Source: a bacterium SCSIO 12741
GTDB taxonomy: Bacteria; Bacteroidota; Bacteroidia; Flavobacteriales_G; Salibacteraceae
Assembly: GCA_024398055.1 (NCBI GenBank)
Contig: CP073749.1
Coordinates: forward strand, 4,774,594-4,838,593
Direction: 5' to 3'
DNA length: 64,000 bases
A model generated the notes under the pieces. The model did no database searches, was not told the DNA's origin, and saw only the letters and a program-made list of their open reading frames with translations. The position numbers and the translations under genes are program-made. Positions 16,174-25,393 of the stretch are shown here, piece after piece. Each line of letters opens with the position of its first letter. The stretch's first letter is position 1.

Positions 16174-18699
16174 ATGTCTACGTCAAAAAACACCAAAGAA
16201 TTTACCGACAATTTAGTCGGCTGGAAAAGGGTTGGAATAGGAATGATCCTGGTATCTCTTGCTCTGTTTTTAGCTGGGTCAGGATGGATCCCTATCGGAG
16301 ATCACAAGTTAAAGGGAGATGGTCTTTTCGTTTTAAACTACGCCATCGCTGCACTGTATTTTGTTTCCACCTTGGGGCATACTCTATTCACAGGCGGGCT
16401 TCGATCTTTTCGCGTTGATCGTCAGGTTTTTCTCATCGCTGTAACCCTGTTTTGCATAAGCGCATTTTCCTTCAACCTCACCCTGCGATTATTCTCAGAT
16501 TTCACTCTGTGGGTTCGCCTCTATCTATTGGTCATGCTGTTTCCGCTGGCCATGAATATTCTTTATCGGGATTTACCTATTTGGGCCCGGATACCAGTAG
16601 CTTTTACCATCGGGATGGGGATGGTTTTATCGTTGAGTTTTGCTACCTATCTCCTTCCGATGGCTGGTATCGGGCTAATCTTGTTTTTTATTCTGGGATT
16701 ATCCCTGCACCTATTGGCCCCGGCTATTCTATTCTTTTCCTACATCAGTCAAGCGATTAAGATGAAATTGGATGCCGCCGAACGCTGGTGGCTGGCCTTG
16801 GGGATTGCGCTCCCTGTAGGGTATTTGATTTTCTTTTTGATCCAATGGTCGGTCGCCAAAGACACCTTGATTACTTCCGGCCAAAAGGCTCACCTGCGAT
16901 CCGCCGATTTACCTCGCTGGGTGGTGGCCAGTCAATTCCTGAACAACGACGGCATCACTGAAAAAATGCTGGCCTACGATCTGCAATACGATCACCGTTG
17001 GTTGGCCTGGAACGACTTCAACGTAGCGGGTACTTCTTATGGTGAAAACCGGCAACATGATCCCCTGGTATGGTTCGCTAAATCGATGGTTGGAACGCCT
17101 CATTTTACCCAAAATGAACGCATTCAAATGTTGAGTCTTTTGAGGAACAAACGTCACCTTGCCCATCGAAAGCTGTGGTCGGGTAGCAATCTCAAAACCC
17201 AAAAAATGGAATCGCACTGGGATATTTATCCCGAATACCGCTTAGCTTACATCGAGAAAAAGCTATTCATAGAACACTCTGGAAACGGTCGCGATCAAGA
17301 AGCACTTTACACCTTTCATGTTCCAGAAGGAGCTGTGGTTACGTCCATGTCTCTTGTGATTGAAGGGCGGGAAGAAATGGGACGCTTAACCACCCGTCAC
17401 AAAGCGGATACGGCTTACCGTTCCATAGTGCGCCCGGTAAATAGAAGACCTCGGGATCCTTCCCTGGTTCACTGGCAAGAAGGCAATCGAGTGACCGTTA
17501 CGGTATATCCCTGCACTCCGGAGGAGGTAAGAGAGCTCAAAGTGGGCTTTACCGTTCCCCTTAAGATTGGAAAAGAGCAATTGTTCATCCCAGATATTTG
17601 GTTTGAAGGACCTTATGCCGATCAAGCTCCCGAAGATTGTAGCCTTCAGGTAATTAGCGATCATCCCACAGAATGGATTCACTTTGAACCTACCCGCCCT
17701 AAGTTAGAGGACGGCATGTATTCCTGGAAGTCCAATTACGGCAAGCGCAAGGATTTTATCTTAAAATCCGTTCCCTTAAGTTCTTCCACCTTTTCCTTTC
17801 AAAATCGCCATTACCAACTAGTCGATGGTGCCGATAGCCTATCCACATTTATTCCAGAAAGGGTTTACCTGGATGTTAATGGACAATGGACTCAGGAAGA
17901 ATGGGATTACCTGTTGGAGACTTACGCCGAACAGGATATCTATGTCCACCGCAATAAAATGATTCAGGTAACTCCTGAAAACCAACACAAACTCTTCTCT
18001 CAGCTCCTTCAAAAGCGATTCAGCTGTTTTCCTTTTTTCGAAATAGAATGTCCAGAAACCTCTCTTCTTGTCGCTAAATCATCGTCGACGGGTCCCAATC
18101 TAACCGATTTGAGAGATTCTCCATTTGGAAAAAAACTGCTTGCCAGTTTAGAAGAAGAGGTCCCACCCATCCACTTGCTTGAAATGGGCGAATACTCGCC
18201 CCTTTACAAAACCTTTCTCGAATTTGGGCTCTTCAACGCCACCCAGGGAACAGTGTATTACGCTCGTGAAATGCAAGACAAGCACCAATTCAAGGCCTAC
18301 TTGAACAGCGATCGGCAAATTGAAATACCAGGCTCCCGATTGCTAATTCAAGAAGTAGACTCGGCTCTTCCAGGAAATGCTCCGGATCATGTAATGCGCC
18401 TCTTTGCCTACAACCATGTTCTCCACCAATCCGGCAGAACCTATTTTGTGGCAAGTCGTGAGATTCCCGACCCACTTATTGAGGAAGCAGCCGAGGCATT
18501 TGTAGTCACTCCTATCTCGAGTTTGGTAGCCCTGGAGACCGAAAATGACTACAAAAGATTTGGTATCGATAAAAACAAGCAAGGTTTGAAAAATGCCAGT
18601 AAACATCAATCTGGAGCAGTTCCCGAACCTCACGAATGGGCGCTCATTTTGTTGGCCGGTGTTATTCTGTTTGGCTTTCTTATCAAACGATTAACCTAA
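16174..18699 (+). CDS. VIT-domain membrane protein with PEP-like C-terminal sorting tail, predicted XrtN substrate
   Basis: An 841 aa protein. The N-terminal 230 residues contain about seven membrane helices. A VIT (inter-alpha-trypsin-like) domain follows at about 350-480 (FHVPEGAVVTSMSLVIEGRE, ADTAYRSIVR). The next region is vWA-like, but its metal-site motif is degenerate (YLDVNGQW instead of DxSxS). The last 27 residues are a tripartite sorting signal: VPEPHEW, a hydrophobic helix and a basic end LIKRLT. This layout is that of exosortase/archaeosortase targets, and VIT-domain proteins are known partners of exosortase N. The exosortase gene begins immediately after the stop codon, supporting a dedicated one-enzyme, one-substrate pair. 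Confidence 0.85.
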   Translation: MSTSKNTKEFTDNLVGWKRVGIGMILVSLALFLAGSGWIPIGDHKLKGDGLFVLNYAIAALYFVSTLGHTLFTGGLRSFRVDRQVFLIAVTLFCISAFSFNLTLRLFSDFTLWVRLYLLVMLFPLAMNILYRDLPIWARIPVAFTIGMGMVLSLSFATYLLPMAGIGLILFFILGLSLHLLAPAILFFSYISQAIKMKLDAAERWWLALGIALPVGYLIFFLIQWSVAKDTLITSGQKAHLRSADLPRWVVASQFLNNDGITEKMLAYDLQYDHRWLAWNDFNVAGTSYGENRQHDPLVWFAKSMVGTPHFTQNERIQMLSLLRNKRHLAHRKLWSGSNLKTQKMESHWDIYPEYRLAYIEKKLFIEHSGNGRDQEALYTFHVPEGAVVTSMSLVIEGREEMGRLTTRHKADTAYRSIVRPVNRRPRDPSLVHWQEGNRVTVTVYPCTPEEVRELKVGFTVPLKIGKEQLFIPDIWFEGPYADQAPEDCSLQVISDHPTEWIHFEPTRPKLEDGMYSWKSNYGKRKDFILKSVPLSSSTFSFQNRHYQLVDGADSLSTFIPERVYLDVNGQWTQEEWDYLLETYAEQDIYVHRNKMIQVTPENQHKLFSQLLQKRFSCFPFFEIECPETSLLVAKSSSTGPNLTDLRDSPFGKKLLASLEEEVPPIHLLEMGEYSPLYKTFLEFGLFNATQGTVYYAREMQDKHQFKAYLNSDRQIEIPGSRLLIQEVDSALPGNAPDHVMRLFAYNHVLHQSGRTYFVASREIPDPLIEEAAEAFVVTPISSLVALETENDYKRFGIDKNKQGLKNASKHQSGAVPEPHEWALILLAGVILFGFLIKRLT

Positions 18700-20043
18700 A
18701 TGATCCTGAATTTACCCAATCGAGTGGTCTCAACCACCCGTCCCATCCTTCTAATCGCGGTAGGAGCATTACTGAGTTTTCAAAACCTCTCCTACTACCT
18801 GCGATTCGATTTTAATTTGATCCTGACCCTGATGGCGCTTCCCGTATGTATAACGGTTGAGCGCCATCACCGGGGGTCTTGGCGTTATGCTGTTTTAAGC
18901 GTGGGTTTGCTTGCCTTGTATCCGGTGCTAAAAGTTCAATCCCTTTTCTTCCTTGGCTTTTGCTCCTTTGTACTCTTTATCATCGACCATTGGATGGGAA
19001 AAATCAACCACCTACCCATGGCTTTGCTTTTGGTATCCTCCCCCTTTGCGCTTTTTGCCATGGAAGTCATTGGTTTTCCCCTTCGCCTGGAGTTGACTCA
19101 ATGGGCCGCGTTTTGTTGCCGGTGGTTTGAGCCAAACCTGGTCGCGGAAGGAAATCGTCTGCTGCTGGGAGAGGAAGTATTTCGGGTTGATCCTGAATGT
19201 ATGGGACTTAAATTGATGAATACCACCTTTGTTCTGGGCTTGGCTTTTCTGGCCTACTTTCAGCGTAAGCGAAATCAATTCTTACCGCTTTCTTTTATTC
19301 CCGCTTGGGGTTTACTTTCCCTTTTACTGGTTTTGATAGGCAACCTGATTCGCATTGTACTCATCGTCTTTTTTCGAGCCATGCCTGAAACGCCGCTACA
19401 CGAAATCATTGGCCTGGTCACCTGGTTGGTCTACACCTTGCTTCCTTTATTGGGTTTGACTTATGGTTTTCTACGATTTTGGGGCAAACCGACTGAAGCC
19501 AAGACTCAGCACCGCTCTGCTCCTTTTCGCAATGGTGTTTTGATGACATTGCTTCTTCTTGGGCTGTTGACAGGGATCAATATAAACCGGGACGAGTTTA
19601 GAAATCGCCCCAAACAACAGGAGCTTGCTACCCGGGAGCTTCCCGGATTTACCCGAAAGGTTAACGATCACCAGGTTGTTCAATACGAAAATGATCTGGC
19701 CCTGATTTACGTAAAACCCGGAGTCCACTTTTACGGCGCCGACCACACCCCGTTGATCTGCTGGAAAGGAAGCGGCTATCAATTCCGAAATGAAAGAATT
19801 CTCACGCTGGGCGAGCAACAGATTTTTGCGGCCGAACTTCTTCAAAACGACTCCAAGTTATTTACCGCCTGGTGGTATGACAATGGTAGCCATCAAACCA
19901 TTTCTCAATGGGATTGGAGGTGGCGAATGGCCAAGGGCGAACCTTCCTTTCGATTAATCAACCTGACCTGTTCTTCGGAAGAAGAATTACACCATCAACT
20001 TCAAAGCCTATTATCTCATTCCCTTATTCCCGATTCTGTATGA
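18700..20043 (+). CDS. xrtN: Exosortase N (XrtN) with C-terminal EpsI-like extension
   Basis: A 447 aa polytopic transpeptidase/protease of the exosortase family. The catalytic triad is visible and correctly spaced: Cys167 in DPECMGLKL, Arg218 in GNLIRIVLIV and His234 in PLHEIIG, all at membrane boundaries. After the last helix, residues about 290-447 form a soluble domain whose DHTPLICWKGSGY resembles the conserved region of EpsI/DUF3485 proteins, which in other exosortase systems are encoded separately or fused. It should cut the PEP-like tail of the VIT protein encoded directly upstream at the outer face of the inner membrane. The ATG follows the previous TAA with no gap and its own TGA overlaps the next ATG. 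Confidence 0.88.
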   Translation: MILNLPNRVVSTTRPILLIAVGALLSFQNLSYYLRFDFNLILTLMALPVCITVERHHRGSWRYAVLSVGLLALYPVLKVQSLFFLGFCSFVLFIIDHWMGKINHLPMALLLVSSPFALFAMEVIGFPLRLELTQWAAFCCRWFEPNLVAEGNRLLLGEEVFRVDPECMGLKLMNTTFVLGLAFLAYFQRKRNQFLPLSFIPAWGLLSLLLVLIGNLIRIVLIVFFRAMPETPLHEIIGLVTWLVYTLLPLLGLTYGFLRFWGKPTEAKTQHRSAPFRNGVLMTLLLLGLLTGININRDEFRNRPKQQELATRELPGFTRKVNDHQVVQYENDLALIYVKPGVHFYGADHTPLICWKGSGYQFRNERILTLGEQQIFAAELLQNDSKLFTAWWYDNGSHQTISQWDWRWRMAKGEPSFRLINLTCSSEEELHHQLQSLLSHSLIPDSV

Positions 20044-20765
20044 ATGCCCTCCCCTCTCTTCGCGCATCCTTTCTTTGGGTCAGCCTTTTTGCCATCTCCA
20101 TGGGATTTCTTGAATCGGCTGTAGTTGTTTATCTACGGCAGCTGTATTACCCAGAGGGATTTGACTTCCCGCTGAACCTGATTCATGAATCTGTTGCCAT
20201 CACTGAATTTCTTCGGGAAATAGCCACCATCCTCATGTTGGTTTCTGTGGGATGGATTGTGGGACGAAATGGCGCTCAACGATTTGCCTGGTTTCTCTAC
20301 TCCTTTGCCATTTGGGACATCTTTTACTACGTATTCCTCTACTTGTTGCTCGGTTGGCCACAAAGTTTGGCCACCTGGGATGTTCTCTTTCTGGTTCCCA
20401 TCATGTGGGTAGGACCTGTATGGGGACCCGTTTTTGTGGCCCTGCTCATGATCCTCTTAAGTTCCCTCATGCTTCACATCGATTCTAAAGGAGAACGGTC
20501 CTGGCCCGATTCTAAGGGATGGACCTTGCTCATTAGTGGATCCTTTCTGGTCATTCTTTCCTGGGTATGGGAATACGGAGCCTTTCTCCTGGCCCAGTAC
20601 CCGGATCAAGGCTGGACCGTATTCTTATGCTCCCCCTGCCAACAAGAGGCCGGAGGGCAATTCGTACCCCAAAGGATTTATAGCGAAATCTACCTACCCG
20701 GCATCCTTTTAATTCTGGGCGGAATTGTTCGATTGTATCTTGGAAGAAAGACCGGCCCAAAATAG
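20040..20765 (+). CDS. Polytopic membrane protein of unknown function, last gene of the XrtN operon
   Basis: I choose the ATG at 20040, which overlaps the xrtN stop in an ATGA quartet, rather than the upstream in-frame start. This gives 241 aa. It has six or seven membrane helices (FLWVSLFAISMGFLESAVVV, FAIWDIFYYVFLYLLLGW, LPGILLILGGIVRLYLG) and a loop rich in polar residues with a CSPCQQ motif near residue 197. I do not recognise the family. Translational coupling to xrtN strongly suggests a role in the same pathway, for example processing, anchoring or export of the VIT protein. Confidence 0.7.
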   Translation: MNALPSLRASFLWVSLFAISMGFLESAVVVYLRQLYYPEGFDFPLNLIHESVAITEFLREIATILMLVSVGWIVGRNGAQRFAWFLYSFAIWDIFYYVFLYLLLGWPQSLATWDVLFLVPIMWVGPVWGPVFVALLMILLSSLMLHIDSKGERSWPDSKGWTLLISGSFLVILSWVWEYGAFLLAQYPDQGWTVFLCSPCQQEAGGQFVPQRIYSEIYLPGILLILGGIVRLYLGRKTGPK

Positions 20766-20772
20766 TTTCGGC

Positions 20773-22029
20773 CTATATCTGATTTCCAGACCAAAAATCA
20801 AGCTCCTGATCCGCAATCCACCTGGGCAGTTGAACAAGTATTAGAAACAAAACACTAAGGCCGAACAAAGGCAACAGTATCCCCAACAAAATAAGGACCA
20901 TCCAAATCCAAAATCCAGGCTTGGCCGACTCGGGAACGGATGGAATGCTGAGTTTCCCCTTTTTCTTTCTGGCCAGGTAAGACAGGATAGCTGAAATACT
21001 CAAAAAGGTTAATCCAAGCGAAGTGAATAGAACCAACAGCCAATTCCACCATCCAAATTGCCCTTGATGAAAAGCCATGACCCAAAGCCGGGTTTTCATC
21101 ATTAAGCCAATATCACTCCAGGTACCGTGATACAACTGTTTGCCTGAGTATTGATCGAAATGATACACAGCATGCGAACTCAATTGACTGGATTCGTTGG
21201 ACACGCTAAATACACTGTTTTCTGATTTAGGTAGTGAAACACTCACCGTTCCCGGCAGATTCAATTCTCGGGCTTGAGCCACCATTTGATCCAAAGTCAA
21301 GGGTTCTCCATTTATCTGAGAGTGAAAGGATCTCCCTTTCCATTCAGCAGGATAACCCGCATCCGTTTTTTGCTGAACCCATTTATAGCCCGTTCCAAAA
21401 ACATCGGTCCAGGGTAATCCGCCAGCCAATATCAGTAATAAGATGAGCGAAAACCAAAAACCAGAAACGGCATGAAGATCTTTGTACATGAGTCGCTTGG
21501 GGCCGTTCGTTCGAATTCTAAATAGGCCCTTCCAACCAACTTTACGGGGCCAAAAAAGATACAATCCAGATAACAGGAGCACCACCATCCAGGAAGCAAC
21601 AAGCTCTACCACCTTGGTACCATAGGCACCCAAGAGCAATTCGCCGTGAAGCTTTCTCACTTTATACATATCGGTTTGATTAACCTGTATTTTCCCCACC
21701 ACTTCTCCATGAGATGGGTGGATAAACAGACTGGACTTTCCAGAGAAACGGCCAGAGGTAAACTCGGTGGCTTCTGTTGAAGACTGGGGAATGACTAAAG
21801 CCTGCGGACGTTTGTCCCAATGCTGCCTGGCCCATTGCCACTGTTCGTGCAAGCTTAACGGATGGGTGGATTCTTTCACTTGAATAAGCGATTTTCTTTG
21901 CGGCTCTTCGTAATAGTCTTTAAACAAGTAGATACTCCCAGTTAGGGATAGAAGAATAACGACGGGCAGGCACAGCAATCCTCCAATGAAATGCCATTTC
22001 CAAATCCAGGGATACAATTTTTGGTTCAT
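20773..22029 (-). CDS. PepSY-associated membrane protein (iron/siderophore uptake type)
   Basis: With the ATG at 22029 (MNQKLYPWIWKWHFIGG) the protein has 418 aa; an earlier in-frame GTG at 22086 is less likely. It has four membrane helices, the first just after the WKWHFIGGLL motif, then a periplasmic PepSY domain, a DLHAVSGFWFSLILLLILAG helix and a C-terminal pair. This is the PepSY_TM family, inner-membrane proteins often encoded beside ferric-siderophore TonB receptors and thought to help reduce or release iron. The gene follows the receptor gene on the same strand after about 100 bp, consistent with one operon. Confidence 0.85.
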   Translation of the reverse strand: MNQKLYPWIWKWHFIGGLLCLPVVILLSLTGSIYLFKDYYEEPQRKSLIQVKESTHPLSLHEQWQWARQHWDKRPQALVIPQSSTEATEFTSGRFSGKSSLFIHPSHGEVVGKIQVNQTDMYKVRKLHGELLLGAYGTKVVELVASWMVVLLLSGLYLFWPRKVGWKGLFRIRTNGPKRLMYKDLHAVSGFWFSLILLLILAGGLPWTDVFGTGYKWVQQKTDAGYPAEWKGRSFHSQINGEPLTLDQMVAQARELNLPGTVSVSLPKSENSVFSVSNESSQLSSHAVYHFDQYSGKQLYHGTWSDIGLMMKTRLWVMAFHQGQFGWWNWLLVLFTSLGLTFLSISAILSYLARKKKGKLSIPSVPESAKPGFWIWMVLILLGILLPLFGLSVLFLILVQLPRWIADQELDFWSGNQI

Positions 22030-22131
22030 AGTTTTTGGGATATGGGAGGCAGAAAAAACTGCCTCCCGATTAATCTTAGATTTCACTCATCCCAGATCCG
22101 ATTCGGTTCCGGGATTATAGAGCCTGTATCC

Positions 22132-24435
22132 TTAAGACTTCTTAGACTTAAAAGAATAAGACAATCCCAAGGTGAAGAATCGAGGCTTACCCAAGGAATA
22201 GGACTGCCCCCATTGATTGGCACGAGCCACCGTAGCATACAATTCGTCCGTAAGGTTCATCACGTGAGCCCACACTTCGATTCCTTTCCAGGTGTATCCG
22301 GTTCTTAGGTTAAATACATCATACCCCTCATAGGTCTTGGTATTGGCCTGATCCATGAAATAGGGACTTACGTGCTGCCATTCCAAACTGATTCTGAATC
22401 CAGGGAAATAAGAGGGTGCATAACTTACCTGCGAGTTGGCAATCCATTCCGGAGACTGAGGAATACGATTTCCAGAAAAATCAGTTCCCGATTCTTTAAA
22501 ATCTACAAACTCGTGACGGGCGACAGTACCGCTAAAGCGAACGGCCAAATCCTTGATGGGAAAAACCGTTAAACCGTACTCGATACCTTGGTGACTGGTT
22601 TTACCGGCATTTTGTCGAATGCGAGAACCGTCATCTTGCAAAACAGAAATGATCTCATTAATCCCATCCATTTGGTACAAGCTTAGCTCCAATTTGCCTC
22701 GCTGACGTGCAAAGGTTAACCATCCTCCGAGTTCATAGTTGTTGTAATGAACCGGCTTAAGTGCAGGAACTTCATTTCCTCGATAGAGTTCCGTTACCTG
22801 TGGAGGAACAAAACCTCTACCGTAGTTGGCATAAGTTCCCAAATACTTCGTCCAGTTATAAGTTAAACCCAATTTAGGTGTCAATTGAGCAAACGTATTC
22901 TGACCATCCAACACCGAAGTAAATGCATTACTTCCCAAATGGTTGTCAAAAGAATAGTTGAAGAAATCGTAACGCAGAGCCCCGGTTACCTGTAGGTTTT
23001 TCACGGGTTCAACCTTTAGTTGAGCGTAGGCCGCAAAGTTGGTCAGATCAGCAAGGTAATCCGCCAATAGGCTATCCGTTTCATCAAACGAGGTGTAGTT
23101 ACCATCCTCTTTGTGGATGCGGATGTATTCGGCCTGATAGGCATTTGGACTGTAATCAATGCTACTTCCAACCACCAAACTGCTGTTCAAAAAGTCAAAG
23201 CCCTTCTTGTGCTGAGCGATAAGCCCATAACTTGAAAACTTATTTTCATTCACCTCTCCATGGGCCAATCCAGGTTGTCCGGAAGGAATCCAGGGCTTGT
23301 AATCGTCTCTTACCCGGTAAGATGGATTTTGCTTGATGGAGTTGTTGCGGTAATAACCCGTGACGGTAGACTTGGAATTGTCCTTCCAGTAGTGCTTCAG
23401 ACTCAAGGTACTTCGGTAGGCTCTCACCTTACGGTTGGTAAAGGTTTGATTGGAACTATAAGTTTTACTGTAAAAATCGGAGCTATCCAGAGATCCTGAC
23501 ATATCCGCGTAGTAATCAATGAAGGACTGATTCCATTGAATTTCCGAGCTTTTCGAAATCCGGTAGTTCGTATTCAGGGAAAGAGCCAGCTTATGAAAAT
23601 CGCTGTGGGAAATCACACCATCCTTTTGATCCGCATAGTAACCAGATAGGCGAATGCCCAACTTTTTCTTAAAGGTATTGGAGGCCGTAAAATCAGCTCG
23701 TTTGTACCCAATAGAATTTCCCTGAATCTGTACCCTGGCGGTAGGTCTCAACGAAGCTCTTTTGCTAATAAAGTTGACCGAGCCACCAATGGCTTCACTT
23801 CCATACATACTGGAAGAGGGCCCTCGGATAATCTCCACTTTGCGTACGTTGGCCATATTAATCTCCAACAGGGCATTGTGATTAAACACCCCTGAGGCCC
23901 GAATGGGCACACCGTCTTCGAGGTACAAATATGAGGCTCCGTAATCAATCGGCCGTCTGATGCTCATAGTGTGTTGCTCATTTCCGAGATCAACCATATA
24001 TACCCCAGGGGTTTGGTTGAGCACTTGATCGATGCTAGTCGGCTTGTTGTCATCGATGGTTTTGGCGGAGATACTGGAAATAGCGATCGGCATGTCCGTT
24101 CTCTTCTCCTCTTCTCGATTGGCACTTACGATCACGTCGTTCAGCTTGAGCGCAGCCGGCTCCAATACAACAGAAACCGATTGAGTGGCCAATATTCTTT
24201 GGGTTTCATAACCCAGAAAGGAAATGACAAGGGTATCACTTCCCACTTGGGCCTCGAGGCTAAAATCGCCTAACGAACCGGTCGTTGTTTTATGCTGGGT
24301 TCTAACATTATATACATGGGTAAACGGTAAGGGCTCTCCAGATTCAGAATCGGTTACGGATCCGCTGATCACCGTTTGGGAAAACACTGGGCTTACTACC
24401 CAGAACAACAGAAAATATAAGAATAGATATTTCAT
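22132..24435 (-). CDS. TonB-dependent outer-membrane receptor
   Basis: A complete 767 aa receptor. It has a signal peptide (to VFSQ, residue 20), a CarboxypepD-reg domain (about 22-100; GSVTDSESGEPLPFTHV), a plug (about 115-230; SIDQVLNQTPGVYMV, VRKVEIIRGPSSSMYGSEA) and a 22-strand barrel ending in an aromatic strand (FTLGLSYSFKSKKS). The barrel begins with ordinary TonB-receptor motifs and has no truncation. Together with the downstream PepSY protein it probably takes up a ferric siderophore or another metal chelate; the plug gives no ligand. The small Cys protein encoded just upstream fits a metal-related theme. Confidence 0.9.
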   Translation of the reverse strand: MKYLFLYFLLFWVVSPVFSQTVISGSVTDSESGEPLPFTHVYNVRTQHKTTTGSLGDFSLEAQVGSDTLVISFLGYETQRILATQSVSVVLEPAALKLNDVIVSANREEEKRTDMPIAISSISAKTIDDNKPTSIDQVLNQTPGVYMVDLGNEQHTMSIRRPIDYGASYLYLEDGVPIRASGVFNHNALLEINMANVRKVEIIRGPSSSMYGSEAIGGSVNFISKRASLRPTARVQIQGNSIGYKRADFTASNTFKKKLGIRLSGYYADQKDGVISHSDFHKLALSLNTNYRISKSSEIQWNQSFIDYYADMSGSLDSSDFYSKTYSSNQTFTNRKVRAYRSTLSLKHYWKDNSKSTVTGYYRNNSIKQNPSYRVRDDYKPWIPSGQPGLAHGEVNENKFSSYGLIAQHKKGFDFLNSSLVVGSSIDYSPNAYQAEYIRIHKEDGNYTSFDETDSLLADYLADLTNFAAYAQLKVEPVKNLQVTGALRYDFFNYSFDNHLGSNAFTSVLDGQNTFAQLTPKLGLTYNWTKYLGTYANYGRGFVPPQVTELYRGNEVPALKPVHYNNYELGGWLTFARQRGKLELSLYQMDGINEIISVLQDDGSRIRQNAGKTSHQGIEYGLTVFPIKDLAVRFSGTVARHEFVDFKESGTDFSGNRIPQSPEWIANSQVSYAPSYFPGFRISLEWQHVSPYFMDQANTKTYEGYDVFNLRTGYTWKGIEVWAHVMNLTDELYATVARANQWGQSYSLGKPRFFTLGLSYSFKSKKS

Positions 24436-24622
24436 TACTTAGGTTTATAAAAAAGGGGGTAAAAGCCGGTGCAGGTAAGGATGGGCCACATTCGAATCCT
24501 GAATATCAAACACAGGAATAACCTGAGGACCACAGAAACATCCTACGACCGGAAATAAATAAGAAGGACTATTTCAGGGGGAAACAGTCTGTTGAAATCA
24601 AACCACAGGGATTTGAATAAAC

Positions 24623-25018
24623 CTAAGCTACTTGAGGGGGTCTAAAAAGCTGACCAAGATGCCCTGCTAAACAAGAGGGGGCCAGAGTAAGAAAAGTATT
24701 TTTCGGGTTGATCTGAATTTCGCTAAAACGCTGATCGGAAAACAGGCCCAGGTAAATGAGATCACGAGCTTCTTTTTCCTTACTTGGAATCGGAAAATCA
24801 TCCGGGGTTTGCTGATACTCCAATTGATCGACCAGGTAACACTGACCATAACACATCGTGATCGGCTCATTTCGGTTGATACACAGTACTTCTGCGATAT
24901 AATCCTGGTTAATCTTAAAGTCTACAAACGTCCAAAAACGACTTAACCCGGGCAAGGCCAGGAGACCAATAAGCACTATGGAAGCTACCGATTTCAAAGC
25001 GAAGCGAAAATAGGTCAT
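24623..25018 (-). CDS. Small exported Cys-motif protein encoded upstream of the TonB receptor
   Basis: A 131 aa protein with an N-terminal signal or anchor (SVASIVLIGLLALPGLS), then FVDFKINQDYIAEVLCINRN and a Cys pair CYGQC. Cys46, Cys56 and Cys60 form a C-x9-C-x3-C pattern. The end is Pro-rich (FRPPQ). Proteins of this type recur in Bacteroidota near TonB receptors and copper or other metal genes, usually annotated as hypothetical. The three cysteines suggest metal binding or thiol chemistry in the periplasm; this is inference. It lies about 190 bp upstream of the receptor on the same strand. Confidence 0.65.
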   Translation of the reverse strand: MTYFRFALKSVASIVLIGLLALPGLSRFWTFVDFKINQDYIAEVLCINRNEPITMCYGQCYLVDQLEYQQTPDDFPIPSKEKEARDLIYLGLFSDQRFSEIQINPKNTFLTLAPSCLAGHLGQLFRPPQVA

Positions 25019-25058
25019 AACGGCTCATTTTGTATCCAGGAAATACAATTTATTGCAC

Positions 25059-25090
25059 AAAAAAATCCCCCTCAAATTGAGAAGGATTTT
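25059..25090 (-). terminator. Rho-independent terminator of the 91-aa protein gene
   Basis: Read on the minus strand, an eight-pair stem (TCCTTCTC with GAGGGGGA, two G-U pairs) closes a five-base loop and is followed by a run of seven T. It lies 28 bases after the stop at 25118. Confidence 0.75.
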
Positions 25091-25117
25091 AGCGAGTTAG
25101 TTTTCCAAATATTACGG

Positions 25118-25393
25118 TTAGGAAAGAGCCTCTCCCAGTGCGATAAAGGAGAATCCTTCATTAACGGGATTGCCCTGTAGATCTGTGACCTGCACTTGAA
25201 CCATGTTCTCAGCAAAAATATTGACAGCTACCAGCATACCACTTCCCCATGGAGAGGCAGTGACCCCGTATGGAGTGGAGAAATAGTTCTCGAAACTGAT
25301 GTCGTAAAATCCAACCTGATTATTTGAAATAGAGGCAATTCCTGCTCCCGAAAAAGTGGCGTTGTTAAACACCTGGCCATATACATACTGCAT
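25118..25393 (-). CDS. Small beta-sandwich protein resembling a tail-fibre/C-terminal receptor-binding domain
   Basis: A 91 aa protein without a signal peptide. Its pattern YGQVFNNATFSGAGIASI, VGFYDISFENYFSTPYGVTA and the ending GFSFIALGEA matches the recurring G-x-V, G-x-G, Y-x-I-x-F-x-x-x-F layout of small trimeric beta-sandwich domains usually found at the ends of phage fibres or collagen-like proteins. Here it stands alone with its own terminator and no phage genes nearby. A domain capture or an intracellular binding role is possible. No firm function. Confidence 0.5.
   Translation of the reverse strand: MQYVYGQVFNNATFSGAGIASISNNQVGFYDISFENYFSTPYGVTASPWGSGMLVAVNIFAENMVQVQVTDLQGNPVNEGFSFIALGEALS

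Noticed and set aside
16174-18699. VIT protein as an active vWA-type metal-binding adhesin
   Set aside because: The expected DxSxS metal motif is absent (YLDVNGQW), so a functional MIDAS site is not supported.
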